Origin: JAQVSH01 sp964451605
Lineage (GTDB): Bacteria > Bacteroidota > Bacteroidia > Bacteroidales > UBA4181
Length of the DNA: 64,000 nucleotides
NCBI GenBank assembly: GCA_964451605.1
Contig: CAYVJA010000003.1
Span: forward strand, 1-64,000
Direction of reading: 5' to 3'
How positions within the stretch are numbered: position 1 is the first letter of the stretch; every line of letters starts with the position of its first letter. The notes beneath the pieces were generated by a model. The model was not told the DNA's origin, made no database searches, and saw only the letters and a program-made list of their open reading frames with translations. This document shows positions 34,290 to 42,332 of the stretch, piece after piece. The position numbers were made by a program, and so were the translations under genes.

Positions 34290-36332
34290 ATGGAAATGCT
34301 GCCTATTATTGAGCAAGATCCTCTTCTGGAACCCTATGCCGATCAACTTCTTGCCCGTGTACAGGGGGCTGCGGCAAGAGAGCTCTCGTTGACCGGTGGT
34401 ATCGCACTCCCGGATTTTGCCTGTGGTCATCACTTTTTCGGGGTTCATCGCACCTCCGGGGGATGGGTTTTCAGAGAGTGGGCTCCCAATGCTACACAAA
34501 TTTTTCTTATAGGTGATTTTTCCTCCTGGAAGGCACTTCCCGAGTTTGCTTTTACCCCTCTTTCCGGAGGGCGGTGGGAACTCCACATTTCACACCCTGC
34601 GATAGATCACAAAACGCTCTATAAACTGCTTATCCGTTGGGTGGGGGGAGAAGCCGAACGCATTCCTGCCTGGTGTAAGCGCGCGGTTCAGGATATGGAT
34701 ACTCTCCTCTTTTCGGCACAGATATGGGATCCGCCAAAACCCTACGTATGGCTTTATGATTCGGTCAGCCCCGCGGGCAGTGCAGCGCCCCTGATCTACG
34801 AAGCCCATGTGGGTATGGCTACCGAGGCCCACCGTATTGGCACTTTCGACGAGTTTCGGACCCTCGTACTTCCCAGGATTGTGGCTTCCGGCTATAATAC
34901 CATCCAGTTGATGGCTGTACAGGAGCATCCCTATTACGGTTCATTTGGTTATCATGTTTCGAACTTCTTTGCAGTGAGTTCACGTTTTGGCACCCCGGAT
35001 CAGTTGAAACAACTTATCGATGAGGCGCACAGTATGGGTATCCGGGTGATAATGGATCTGGTTCACTCTCACTCCGTGAAAAACGAGCTGGAGGGGCTGA
35101 ACCATTACGATGGCACCGAATTCCAATTCTTTCACAGTGGGCCGCGTCGCGATCATCCTGCCTGGGACTCTCTCTGTTTCGACTACAGAAAACCCGAAGT
35201 GCTACACTTTCTCCTCTCAAACTGTCGATTCTGGTTAGAAGAGTACCATCTCGACGGATTCCGGTTCGACGGGGTTACCAGTATGCTCTATACGCACCAC
35301 GGGTTAGAACGCGATTTCACCAATTACGAACTCTATTTCGACGGCACCGACGATCCGGATGCCATCACCTATCTGATTTTGGCCAATAAACTGATTCACC
35401 GCTTCAAACCGGGTGCAATTACCGTGGCCGAAGAGATGAGCGGTATGCCCGGCATTGCTTGTCCTTATCACAAAGGCGGATTCGGATTTGATTACCGTCT
35501 GGCCATGGGAACCCCAGATTACTGGATTAAACTGGTGAAAGATTTGCCGGATGAGGCCTGGAACATGGGGGAACTCTATTTCGAACTCTCACGAAAGCGC
35601 TCAGACGAACAGACGGTAGGCTATGCCGAGTCGCACGACCAGGCTCTGGTGGGTGACAAAACCCTCTTCTTTCGCCTTGTCGACAAAGAGATCTATACCG
35701 GAATGTCGAGAACTCATCAGAGTGCAGTGATCGACCGTGGCATTGCCCTGCACAAGATGATTCGGTTGGTTACCATTGCAACTGCAGGTAACGGATATCT
35801 CAACTTCATGGGCAATGAGTTTGGCCATCCGGAATGGATCGATTTTCCCCGTCTTGGGAATAACTGGTCATACGCCTATGCTCGTCGGCAATGGAGTCTG
35901 ATGGACAATACTACGCTTCGGTTTCGTGATCTGGCACTATTCGACGGCGATATGATTCGTCTTCTCGGCAGCGAAGAGGCCCGCTTTTTTGACGGAGAAC
36001 CCGAATTACTGCACGAAAATAATGATGGAAAAGTACTGGTCTTTGCCCGGAGCGGGTTGCTGTTTGTCTTCAACTTCCATCCCTTTGTCTCCTACTCCGA
36101 CTATGGTCTGGATGTGAGTCCGGGGAAATACCGTATTGTGCTTTCGACCGATGCCCCGGAATATAGCGGGTTCGACAGAGTCGACACCGTGATGGCCTAC
36201 TTTACCAGTAATATCCACCCCGAGAAGCCCATGGTAAATCACTTTCTCAAACTTTACCTCCCGGCCCGCTGTGGGTTAGTGTTGCGCAAAGAGGCCACCC
36301 GGAGTACCCGCGACCTGCTTGCGCAAGGATAA
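34290..36332 (+). CDS. glgB: 1,4-alpha-glucan branching enzyme
   Basis: The enzyme introduces alpha-1,6 branches in glycogen. The 680-residue product is of the eukaryote-like GH13_8 type: an N-terminal CBM48-like beta domain (about 50-150), then the catalytic barrel with DLVHSH, DGFRFDGVTSML (nucleophile Asp327), VAEEMSGMPG (acid Glu381) and YAESHDQALVGDK. A beta-sandwich ends the protein. No other glycogen gene is in the window. The 227-base region between it and rpmE2 holds the rpmE2 promoter and a short inverted repeat (GAGGCA and TGCCTC, 34189-34202) of unknown role. Confidence 0.95.
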   Translation: MEMLPIIEQDPLLEPYADQLLARVQGAAARELSLTGGIALPDFACGHHFFGVHRTSGGWVFREWAPNATQIFLIGDFSSWKALPEFAFTPLSGGRWELHISHPAIDHKTLYKLLIRWVGGEAERIPAWCKRAVQDMDTLLFSAQIWDPPKPYVWLYDSVSPAGSAAPLIYEAHVGMATEAHRIGTFDEFRTLVLPRIVASGYNTIQLMAVQEHPYYGSFGYHVSNFFAVSSRFGTPDQLKQLIDEAHSMGIRVIMDLVHSHSVKNELEGLNHYDGTEFQFFHSGPRRDHPAWDSLCFDYRKPEVLHFLLSNCRFWLEEYHLDGFRFDGVTSMLYTHHGLERDFTNYELYFDGTDDPDAITYLILANKLIHRFKPGAITVAEEMSGMPGIACPYHKGGFGFDYRLAMGTPDYWIKLVKDLPDEAWNMGELYFELSRKRSDEQTVGYAESHDQALVGDKTLFFRLVDKEIYTGMSRTHQSAVIDRGIALHKMIRLVTIATAGNGYLNFMGNEFGHPEWIDFPRLGNNWSYAYARRQWSLMDNTTLRFRDLALFDGDMIRLLGSEEARFFDGEPELLHENNDGKVLVFARSGLLFVFNFHPFVSYSDYGLDVSPGKYRIVLSTDAPEYSGFDRVDTVMAYFTSNIHPEKPMVNHFLKLYLPARCGLVLRKEATRSTRDLLAQG

Positions 36333-36383
36333 CTCCGGTCGCCTGAACCGAACCTCTTCCGCCTGAGAAGCGCGTTGAACGGA

Positions 36384-36515
36384 TTACCTGCGCGCAGGGG
36401 CGCATTTGCATGGGGGCAGATTATACTTCTTGTAGAGAGCCCGCTGCGAAGAGCAACTTGCCAGCAACATAAGGAGCACCGGAAGAATCAGAAGTATATG
36501 ACGGAATCTCTTCAC
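36384..36515 (-). CDS. Small predicted lipoprotein (43 residues)
   Basis: Reading from GTG 36515 gives 43 residues: a basic start (MKRFRHILL), a hydrophobic core, a good lipobox (LLASC, Cys21), then a short Ser/Tyr/Lys tail with PPCKC and ARR at the end, followed by TAA. It starts eight bases after the stop of the tail-specific protease gene, on the same strand, so it is probably the last gene of that operon. The size is below most gene-calling limits. The function is unknown; after processing only 23 residues remain, similar to small entericidin-type lipoproteins in layout but not in sequence. Confidence 0.6.
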   Translation of the reverse strand: MKRFRHILLILPVLLMLLASCSSQRALYKKYNLPPCKCAPARR

Positions 36516-36523
36516 GCTATTCC

Positions 36524-38659
36524 CTATTGAGGTTTCATGTCGAGTGCAATGCGCACTGCCTCTTCCAGATAGATATCCTTCTTAATGGAGTTTATCCATC
36601 GCTTGTTCCGCTGTTGTTGTACTGTGTCGGACGGAGCAGCCTGATCTTTGGTAAGCTCCCTGATATCGAGTGAGTTCTGACGTGTATTCAACTTGTCGAA
36701 CCGTTCCGAGATCTTCTTCCGCTCCTCTTCCCTCTCCACAAAGGTCTTATAGTTGAGTGAAACCCTGGTTTGATCTCTCTGGGCCTTTACCTCCTGCAAC
36801 TCTTGTGAAAGCAGGGTGAAATCGGCCGATGAGGCCACCCGTTCACGTGCCCGGTTTATGGCCTTCTGCACCAGATCCTGTTGGGGCCAGATTTTGTAGT
36901 TGGCAGGCTTAATCTCCGTCCATGCCAGCGGATACTCTTCGCTCTTCTCGCCAATATCCATTACACTATAGAGATCGGGCAAAACTACGTCCGACTTTAC
37001 TCCCATCAACTGTGTAGAACCTCCGTTAATCCGGAAAAACTTCTGAATGGTGAGAAAGAGCGACCCCAGATTGGGTTTTGAACCATCTGTGTTGGCCAGC
37101 CGGACCATTTCATCGAGATCCATAATGGTCTGCACCGTTCCTTTACCAAAACTGGAGGGGCTTCCTACAATCACCGCCCGTTTGTAGTCTTGCAGCGCAG
37201 CAGCCACAATCTCCGACGCTGAAGCACTTAACGGATTAATCATCACCACCATACTCCCATCGTAGCGAACCGCCGGATCAGTGTCGGAGAGCACGCGTGA
37301 GCGTCCGTCGCGTGTGTGAACCTGTACAATAGGGCCACTCTCAATAAAGAGTCCTGCCATCTGCACCGCATCGGGAAGTGATCCTCCGCCATTATTTCGC
37401 AGATCGAGAATCAGACCGCTGATATTCTCAGAGCGCAACTTTTCAATTTCGGCAGCCACGTCCGCAGCACTGAAGCGGCCCGAGCCGGAGTTGTTCATGT
37501 CGGCATAAAACTTGGGCAAATTGATATAACCCACTCGTGCCTTACTGAGAGAATCAACCAGAATGGCCGATTTGGCGTAGGTCTCTTCAATCACCACTAC
37601 CCCGCGGGTAATGGTGATTTCCTCGACAGAACCATCGATATGCCTTACAGAAAGGGTTACCTTAGAATTCTTTTTCCCGCGGATCAACTTCACGGCATCG
37701 TCGATACGCATACCATAAAGATCTTTGCCTTCGACCTCGCCCTCCTGAGTCACCTTCATGATGAGATCGTTCACCTTCAAATCGCCCTGCAGCCACGAAG
37801 GACTTCCCGGAACAATATCCACTACCTTCACATAATTCTCGCTGGCCTGTAATGTAGCACCGATTCCCTCGAACTGTCCCGACATGGTGATATCGAAATC
37901 TTCTTTCTCCTTTACCGGGAGATATTGTGTGTGAGGATCGTACACCGCAGTAATAGAATTCAGGTAGAGCGCAAACATATCGTTGTCGTTCTGCTGGTTG
38001 AGGCGGGTAAAGTAATCGGTATAGAGCTTGGCTACATCCTTTCTGGCTTCCACCTCCAACTGTTCAACCGACTTCAGCGTTACCGTATCCGACCGTTCTT
38101 TGGCGGCATTCTGCGCAGTTTCGGTTTCGTAAATTTTTGTAATGATCTGATAGCGCAGAGCCTGCTCCCAACCTTGCTTCAGTATCGCATCGTTTTGGGC
38201 AAATTGAGCCTTTTTTGCATCGGTCTCGAAAGTATCGGTTTTGGTGAGATCCACCGGTTTCGACAGAATCTCCGAGCAAAGCGCCTCAGCCTCCTTTAGC
38301 CGCTGGCGGTACATTTTCACTGCAGTATTGAAAAAATTAAACTGTCCGTTAAGCAGCTCATCGTCTATATGTTGTTTGAATGCACCCAGTTTATCCATAT
38401 CCTGGGCAGAAAAGAAACGTTTCCCGTAATCGAGATTAGAGATAAATGAGGTAAAGACATTTTCGGAGAACCCGTTATTAATCTCTTGAGGCATATAGTG
38501 GCCGTAGTCGAGAGCCTTTAGCACCAACTGAATCAGAATCTCATCCTTTCCCTCGCGGTTACAGTGGGTATACGAAACCAGCACCGTACCCAGAAAGAGG
38601 GCCACTACAGGGAGAAGAACGCGATTCCGGATTTGCCGGATGGAGAGTTTTTTCATCAT
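36524..38659 (-). CDS. prc: Carboxy-terminal (tail-specific) processing protease, S41 family
   Basis: The 711-residue periplasmic protease cleaves proteins from their C-terminal tails. It has an N-terminal membrane anchor or signal (about 14-32), a helical N-terminal domain, a PDZ domain (GQFEGIGATLQASENYVKV onward), and the S41 core with NPLSASASEIV (Ser482) and SSFGKGTVQ (Lys506), the Ser-Lys pair of this family. A C-terminal helical domain as in E. coli Prc ends it. It starts four bases after aroE and is followed by the small lipoprotein gene. Confidence 0.94.
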   Translation of the reverse strand: MMKKLSIRQIRNRVLLPVVALFLGTVLVSYTHCNREGKDEILIQLVLKALDYGHYMPQEINNGFSENVFTSFISNLDYGKRFFSAQDMDKLGAFKQHIDDELLNGQFNFFNTAVKMYRQRLKEAEALCSEILSKPVDLTKTDTFETDAKKAQFAQNDAILKQGWEQALRYQIITKIYETETAQNAAKERSDTVTLKSVEQLEVEARKDVAKLYTDYFTRLNQQNDNDMFALYLNSITAVYDPHTQYLPVKEKEDFDITMSGQFEGIGATLQASENYVKVVDIVPGSPSWLQGDLKVNDLIMKVTQEGEVEGKDLYGMRIDDAVKLIRGKKNSKVTLSVRHIDGSVEEITITRGVVVIEETYAKSAILVDSLSKARVGYINLPKFYADMNNSGSGRFSAADVAAEIEKLRSENISGLILDLRNNGGGSLPDAVQMAGLFIESGPIVQVHTRDGRSRVLSDTDPAVRYDGSMVVMINPLSASASEIVAAALQDYKRAVIVGSPSSFGKGTVQTIMDLDEMVRLANTDGSKPNLGSLFLTIQKFFRINGGSTQLMGVKSDVVLPDLYSVMDIGEKSEEYPLAWTEIKPANYKIWPQQDLVQKAINRARERVASSADFTLLSQELQEVKAQRDQTRVSLNYKTFVEREEERKKISERFDKLNTRQNSLDIRELTKDQAAPSDTVQQQRNKRWINSIKKDIYLEEAVRIALDMKPQ

Positions 38660-38663
38660 GATA

Positions 38664-39419
38664 CTACATTTTAAGAGTCGACCAGATTTCCCAGGCCCGG
38701 TCTGCCTGCAGATGTAACATATTCAGTCCGTTTTCTGTAGTGGCACCCTGTTGGGCGGCCTTTCGGAGAAAAAGGGTCAGATTGGGATTGTATATCAAAT
38801 CGAATACCAAATGTCGGGCCGAGATTGCCTCGTAGGGGATTTGGGGTGCCAGATCGGTATTGGGCGACATACCCACGGGCGAGGTATTAATAATCAATGG
38901 AAAGTGAACAATGTCGGCGGGGGTGAGAGAGCCGTAGGTGGCGTATACGCCCGGGCCCTCGTTTCGCGAAACTGAGGCTGCCTCTATTCCTTTCTGATCC
39001 AACACATACTTCACCGCTTTAGCAGCACCGCCCGTACCCAGCACCAGTGCCCGTGTGTGGTGCGGCTGAAGAAGCGGGGTGAGTGCAGCCGAGAAGCCAT
39101 ACGTGTCGGTGTTGTATCCGGTAAGGGTGATATGGGATCTGTTCCGTTCTATGGCAATGGTATTCACTGCCCCCACGGCTTTGGCCTCGTCCGAAAGATG
39201 GTCGAGAAAAGGGATGATTGCCTCTTTATAGGGGATGGTAACATTCAGACCGCACAGCGACTCTTTCGATTCTACAAAGGCCCTGAAACCGGAAAGATCG
39301 GACATCGGGAAGAGCTGATACGATGCATCAGTAATCCGCTCACGTTCGAACCGACTACCGAAATAGTCGGCAGAGAACGAATGCGAGAGCGATTTCCCGA
39401 TTAATCCGAAACACCTCAT
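38664..39419 (-). CDS. aroE: Shikimate dehydrogenase
   Basis: AroE reduces 3-dehydroshikimate with NADPH. The 251-residue product has the substrate motif GKSLSHSFSADYF, NVTIPYKEAI with the catalytic Lys, and the nucleotide loop VLGTGGAAKAVKYVL. Length is slightly short for the family but complete. It lies in a tight minus-strand run: dedA stop five bases upstream and the protease start four bases downstream. Confidence 0.96.
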   Translation of the reverse strand: MRCFGLIGKSLSHSFSADYFGSRFERERITDASYQLFPMSDLSGFRAFVESKESLCGLNVTIPYKEAIIPFLDHLSDEAKAVGAVNTIAIERNRSHITLTGYNTDTYGFSAALTPLLQPHHTRALVLGTGGAAKAVKYVLDQKGIEAASVSRNEGPGVYATYGSLTPADIVHFPLIINTSPVGMSPNTDLAPQIPYEAISARHLVFDLIYNPNLTLFLRKAAQQGATTENGLNMLHLQADRAWEIWSTLKM

Positions 39420-39424
39420 ACAGA

Positions 39425-40042
39425 TTATTTTGCGGAATGTCTGAATGTTTTTGCCACCTGCCAGACAACAAAAAGTATGCCTAATGCCAGTAGTCCATAG
39501 CTCAACTCCTTATAATAGAGCTCGAAAAGCTCCTGCTTCGATTGCAGATAATAGCCCAGCAGAGCCAGAAGAATATTCCAGACGCCGGCTCCCAGCACCG
39601 TATAAACAAGAAAGGGGGTCATAGGCATCTTTGCCAGGCCGGCAGGGATGGAGATGAGTTGTCGGATACCCGGGATTAACCTTCCGATAAAGGTTGAGAT
39701 ATTGCCGTTTTTCACAAAATAGGCCTCTGCTTTCTCTACCTTTTCGGGATTAATCATGCAAAGATGGGCAAAACGGGTATCGGCAAATTTGTAAACCAGC
39801 ATCCTGCCCAGACTTTTGGCAAGGTAATAGTTGACCAGCGCCCCAATAAGCGCACCCACGGTACCAAAGAAAATCACCAGGAAGAGGTTCAGCTCTCCTT
39901 GCGCCGCCTTCCAGGCAGCGGGAGGAATAACCACTTCCGACGGAAAGGGGATAAACGAACTCTCAATAGTCATTAAAATGGTAATGGTATAGTAGTTCAT
40001 ATGCTCCATATACCATGCAATCAGCGAATCGTATATCTCCAT
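39425..40042 (-). CDS. DedA-family membrane protein
   Basis: The 205-residue inner-membrane protein has several hydrophobic helices and the DedA motifs ESSFIPFPSEVVIPPA and GRLIPGIRQLISIPAGLAKM. DedA proteins are known as transporters or flippases of lipid carriers such as undecaprenyl phosphate or phosphatidylethanolamine; the substrate here is not known. It is the third gene of the TPR-comA-dedA-aroE-prc run, nine bases after comA. Confidence 0.93.
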   Translation of the reverse strand: MEIYDSLIAWYMEHMNYYTITILMTIESSFIPFPSEVVIPPAAWKAAQGELNLFLVIFFGTVGALIGALVNYYLAKSLGRMLVYKFADTRFAHLCMINPEKVEKAEAYFVKNGNISTFIGRLIPGIRQLISIPAGLAKMPMTPFLVYTVLGAGVWNILLALLGYYLQSKQELFELYYKELSYGLLALGILFVVWQVAKTFRHSAK

Positions 40043-40051
40043 AGGGGGCGT

Positions 40052-40837
40052 TTATTTCTGTTTCAGACTTTGCATTTCGGCAGGCAGCCAGGAAAAGAAG
40101 GTGTCTCCACGCAGGCCCAGCCTGAGAGCTTCGAGGGCTACCACCTCCTGTGTTGCAATATTGCCCAGATTTACATTGGCTCCCAGCAGATGAATGAAAT
40201 AGACCTGTTGCGGCTTATTGGGAGCCTCCCACAATACTTTGTTGGCACCCACTTTCTGAATAATCTGCGTAATCAGCTCCTTATTGGCCGATGCATCGGA
40301 GTGGTAGATGCCTGAAGTGCCGCTTTCACGTGCTTCGGCAATTACTTTCCAGGCGCCTGCACTCAGTTCGGTCTGCATCTGTTTAACCCACTCTTCATTG
40401 GGAATCTCCACCCCGGCCACCTTCGAACCTACTTCCGAGAGAACCGTAACCTGACCCGAGAGAATCCGGATATACTCCATCTTTTGGTCGTGTTCAATCT
40501 TCATAGAGCCATCAGAAACTTCAGCCGTATCGAGGCCGAAATCATCGAGCACCTTGCGATAGGCATCGAACATCCCTCTGATTACAAATGCCTCGAACAG
40601 GGTTCCGCCAAAATAGGGTTTTAGTCCTGCCGATTTGTAGAGGGCAATCTTCTCTCTGAGATATGGGGCAAAAACGGCAGTGCCGAATCCAAATTTCACC
40701 AGGTCCGTGAACGAACCAGCCGACGAAACAAAGTTTTCGGCTTCGGCCAGGCTCAGCCCTTTGTCCATCATCATTGTGAGCCCCTCCTCGCGGGGTTTCG
40801 CGGGCCTTTCGGGAAGATACGGGAAAGCAATGTTCAT
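40052..40837 (-). CDS. comA: Phosphosulfolactate synthase (ComA family)
   Basis: The family adds sulfite to phosphoenolpyruvate to give (2R)-phospho-3-sulfolactate, first known from coenzyme M synthesis in methanogens. The 261-residue product contains the family segments VKFGFGTAVF, LKPYFGGTLFEAF, VSDGSMKIEH and EARESGTSGIY, then LWEAPNKPQQVYFI. I start at ATG 40837; the longer reading to 40897 overlaps the TPR gene and adds an unlikely Leu-rich head. In Bacteroidota, which do not make coenzyme M, the product may feed sulfonates such as cysteate-derived lipids; that is inference. Confidence 0.87.
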   Translation of the reverse strand: MNIAFPYLPERPAKPREEGLTMMMDKGLSLAEAENFVSSAGSFTDLVKFGFGTAVFAPYLREKIALYKSAGLKPYFGGTLFEAFVIRGMFDAYRKVLDDFGLDTAEVSDGSMKIEHDQKMEYIRILSGQVTVLSEVGSKVAGVEIPNEEWVKQMQTELSAGAWKVIAEARESGTSGIYHSDASANKELITQIIQKVGANKVLWEAPNKPQQVYFIHLLGANVNLGNIATQEVVALEALRLGLRGDTFFSWLPAEMQSLKQK

Positions 40838-40850
40838 AATAGCGTGCACA

Positions 40851-42284
40851 TTAAGGTTGCGTAGAAGTAGAAGAAGTAAAAGGACGGATAAAAGCAATCA
40901 AATCGGGGTCGTTAACCGCAATGGGATAGAGCCTGAAAAAATCGTCGATGGCATCGGGGGCATCCGACAGGGCCTGGGCCAGCCATTTATATCCATCCGA
41001 CATGGAGCCGAAAGTGAAATGGTAGGCAGCTTCGCGAAAATTTCGTGCAGGTTCTTCAGGATTCATCCCGGTCAGTTTGTCGAGCAGTTCGCGGGCACTC
41101 TTCGCACGCTTCAACTGCAACATAGCGGCATAGAGCCCCGAAAGCGCCTCCGGTTCGTCAGGGTCGTCCTCAAGGCATTTGCGAAAAGCCGCAGCCGCTT
41201 TCTCAGGCCGCATATAGGCATTGTAGACCGTACCCAGTGTAAAATAGTATTCGGGATTATCAGGGTCGAGCCGGATGGCATGTTGCAGATGCGCGATACT
41301 CGATTTATAGTTATTTTCATCGAAATAGAGCATGCCCATTCCTGCCCAGGCATCGGCCAGCTCGGGATTGAGCGCCAAAGCCTGGCGGTAATATTCGGTG
41401 GCCATCTCCCGATCGTTCAGTTTTTCATAGCACTCCGCCAGATAACAGTGTGCCTGAGCGTTATCGGGCTCGAGCGCCAGAAACTCTTTGTAGGTTACAA
41501 TGGCTTCGGGATAGTGGTCAAGATGAGCCTGCAGATTGGCCTTGTTAAAGTAGGCCGAAGCATACTGGCTATTCAGAGCAATGGCGAAATCGTAGGCTTG
41601 AAGCGATTTCTCGAACTGTTCACTGACGCCATACGAGAAGCCCAGATTGTACCAGACGTTTTCCGAGAAGGGATCTTCGTTCAGATATTTGTTGTAATAC
41701 TCGATACTCTTGTCCGGTTTCCCGATCTTGTCGTAACAGAAGGCCAGATCGTAAAAGACCGCGTAGTTTTGGGGGTTCAACAGCAGTACATCCTGCAGAT
41801 AGCGCAGTGCCAGATGATACTGTTCCGCTTTTTCGAGCGATACCCCTATATGAAAGGCGAGCGCATCCTTGTCGTCATGATCTGCCCGGGCATAGGCCTT
41901 TTCGTAAACACGGCGAGCCTCTTTGGTCTTTCCGGTCATGATGAGCGCATCGCCCTTCAACACCAGAATATCAGCATTATCGGGTTCCATCTTACCGATA
42001 CGTTCCAGAATACCCAATGCCTCGACCGGCTGCCCTTTGTCGATAAGAATTTCGCTGATTCTCTGTTGAATAGACGTTGATGAGGGATACATACCCACAG
42101 CATACTTAGCCGCTTTGGCCGCGAATCCGAAGTTTTCTGTATCGAGATAGTAGTCGATAATGGCTTCGAACTCATGGACATCAAAGAAACAGCGGGTATG
42201 GTTTTTTACCATATCCTCGAAGCGTTCTACAGGTCCGAAAACTTCGTCCGGATCGTCTCCCAGCCAATCATGATTTCTACCCAT
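40851..42284 (-). CDS. Tetratricopeptide repeat protein
   Basis: The 477-residue product is made almost entirely of TPR units, about ten, with the typical W/L/G/Y/A/P pattern (for example NAQAHCYLAECYEKLND and YYFTLGTVYNAYMRPEKAA). There is no signal peptide, so it is probably cytoplasmic. TPR arrays bind proteins; the partner is unknown. It heads a six-gene run with comA, dedA, aroE, prc and the small lipoprotein, all with gaps of 4-13 bases. The promoter element at 42306-42313 is the only one I see for the run. Confidence 0.9.
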   Translation of the reverse strand: MGRNHDWLGDDPDEVFGPVERFEDMVKNHTRCFFDVHEFEAIIDYYLDTENFGFAAKAAKYAVGMYPSSTSIQQRISEILIDKGQPVEALGILERIGKMEPDNADILVLKGDALIMTGKTKEARRVYEKAYARADHDDKDALAFHIGVSLEKAEQYHLALRYLQDVLLLNPQNYAVFYDLAFCYDKIGKPDKSIEYYNKYLNEDPFSENVWYNLGFSYGVSEQFEKSLQAYDFAIALNSQYASAYFNKANLQAHLDHYPEAIVTYKEFLALEPDNAQAHCYLAECYEKLNDREMATEYYRQALALNPELADAWAGMGMLYFDENNYKSSIAHLQHAIRLDPDNPEYYFTLGTVYNAYMRPEKAAAAFRKCLEDDPDEPEALSGLYAAMLQLKRAKSARELLDKLTGMNPEEPARNFREAAYHFTFGSMSDGYKWLAQALSDAPDAIDDFFRLYPIAVNDPDLIAFIRPFTSSTSTQP

Positions 42285-42305
42285 GGCACATTACAAAAAT
42301 CTTGA

Positions 42306-42313
42306 CAAAGGTA
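42306..42313 (-). promoter_or_regulatory. -7 promoter element (TACCTTTG) for the TPR-comA-dedA-aroE-prc operon
   Basis: The minus strand reads TACCTTTG, an exact TAnnTTTG match, 21 bases before the TPR gene ATG. No -33 TTTG is visible at the right distance. Confidence 0.55.
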
Positions 42314-42332
42314 GAAAAATTGGTCGGTATTT

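Noticed and set aside
40680..42080. A 466-residue open frame on the plus strand
   Set aside because: It runs antisense through the TPR and comA genes, has no recognisable domain and no promoter, and the minus-strand genes are well supported. It is a by-product of codon composition.
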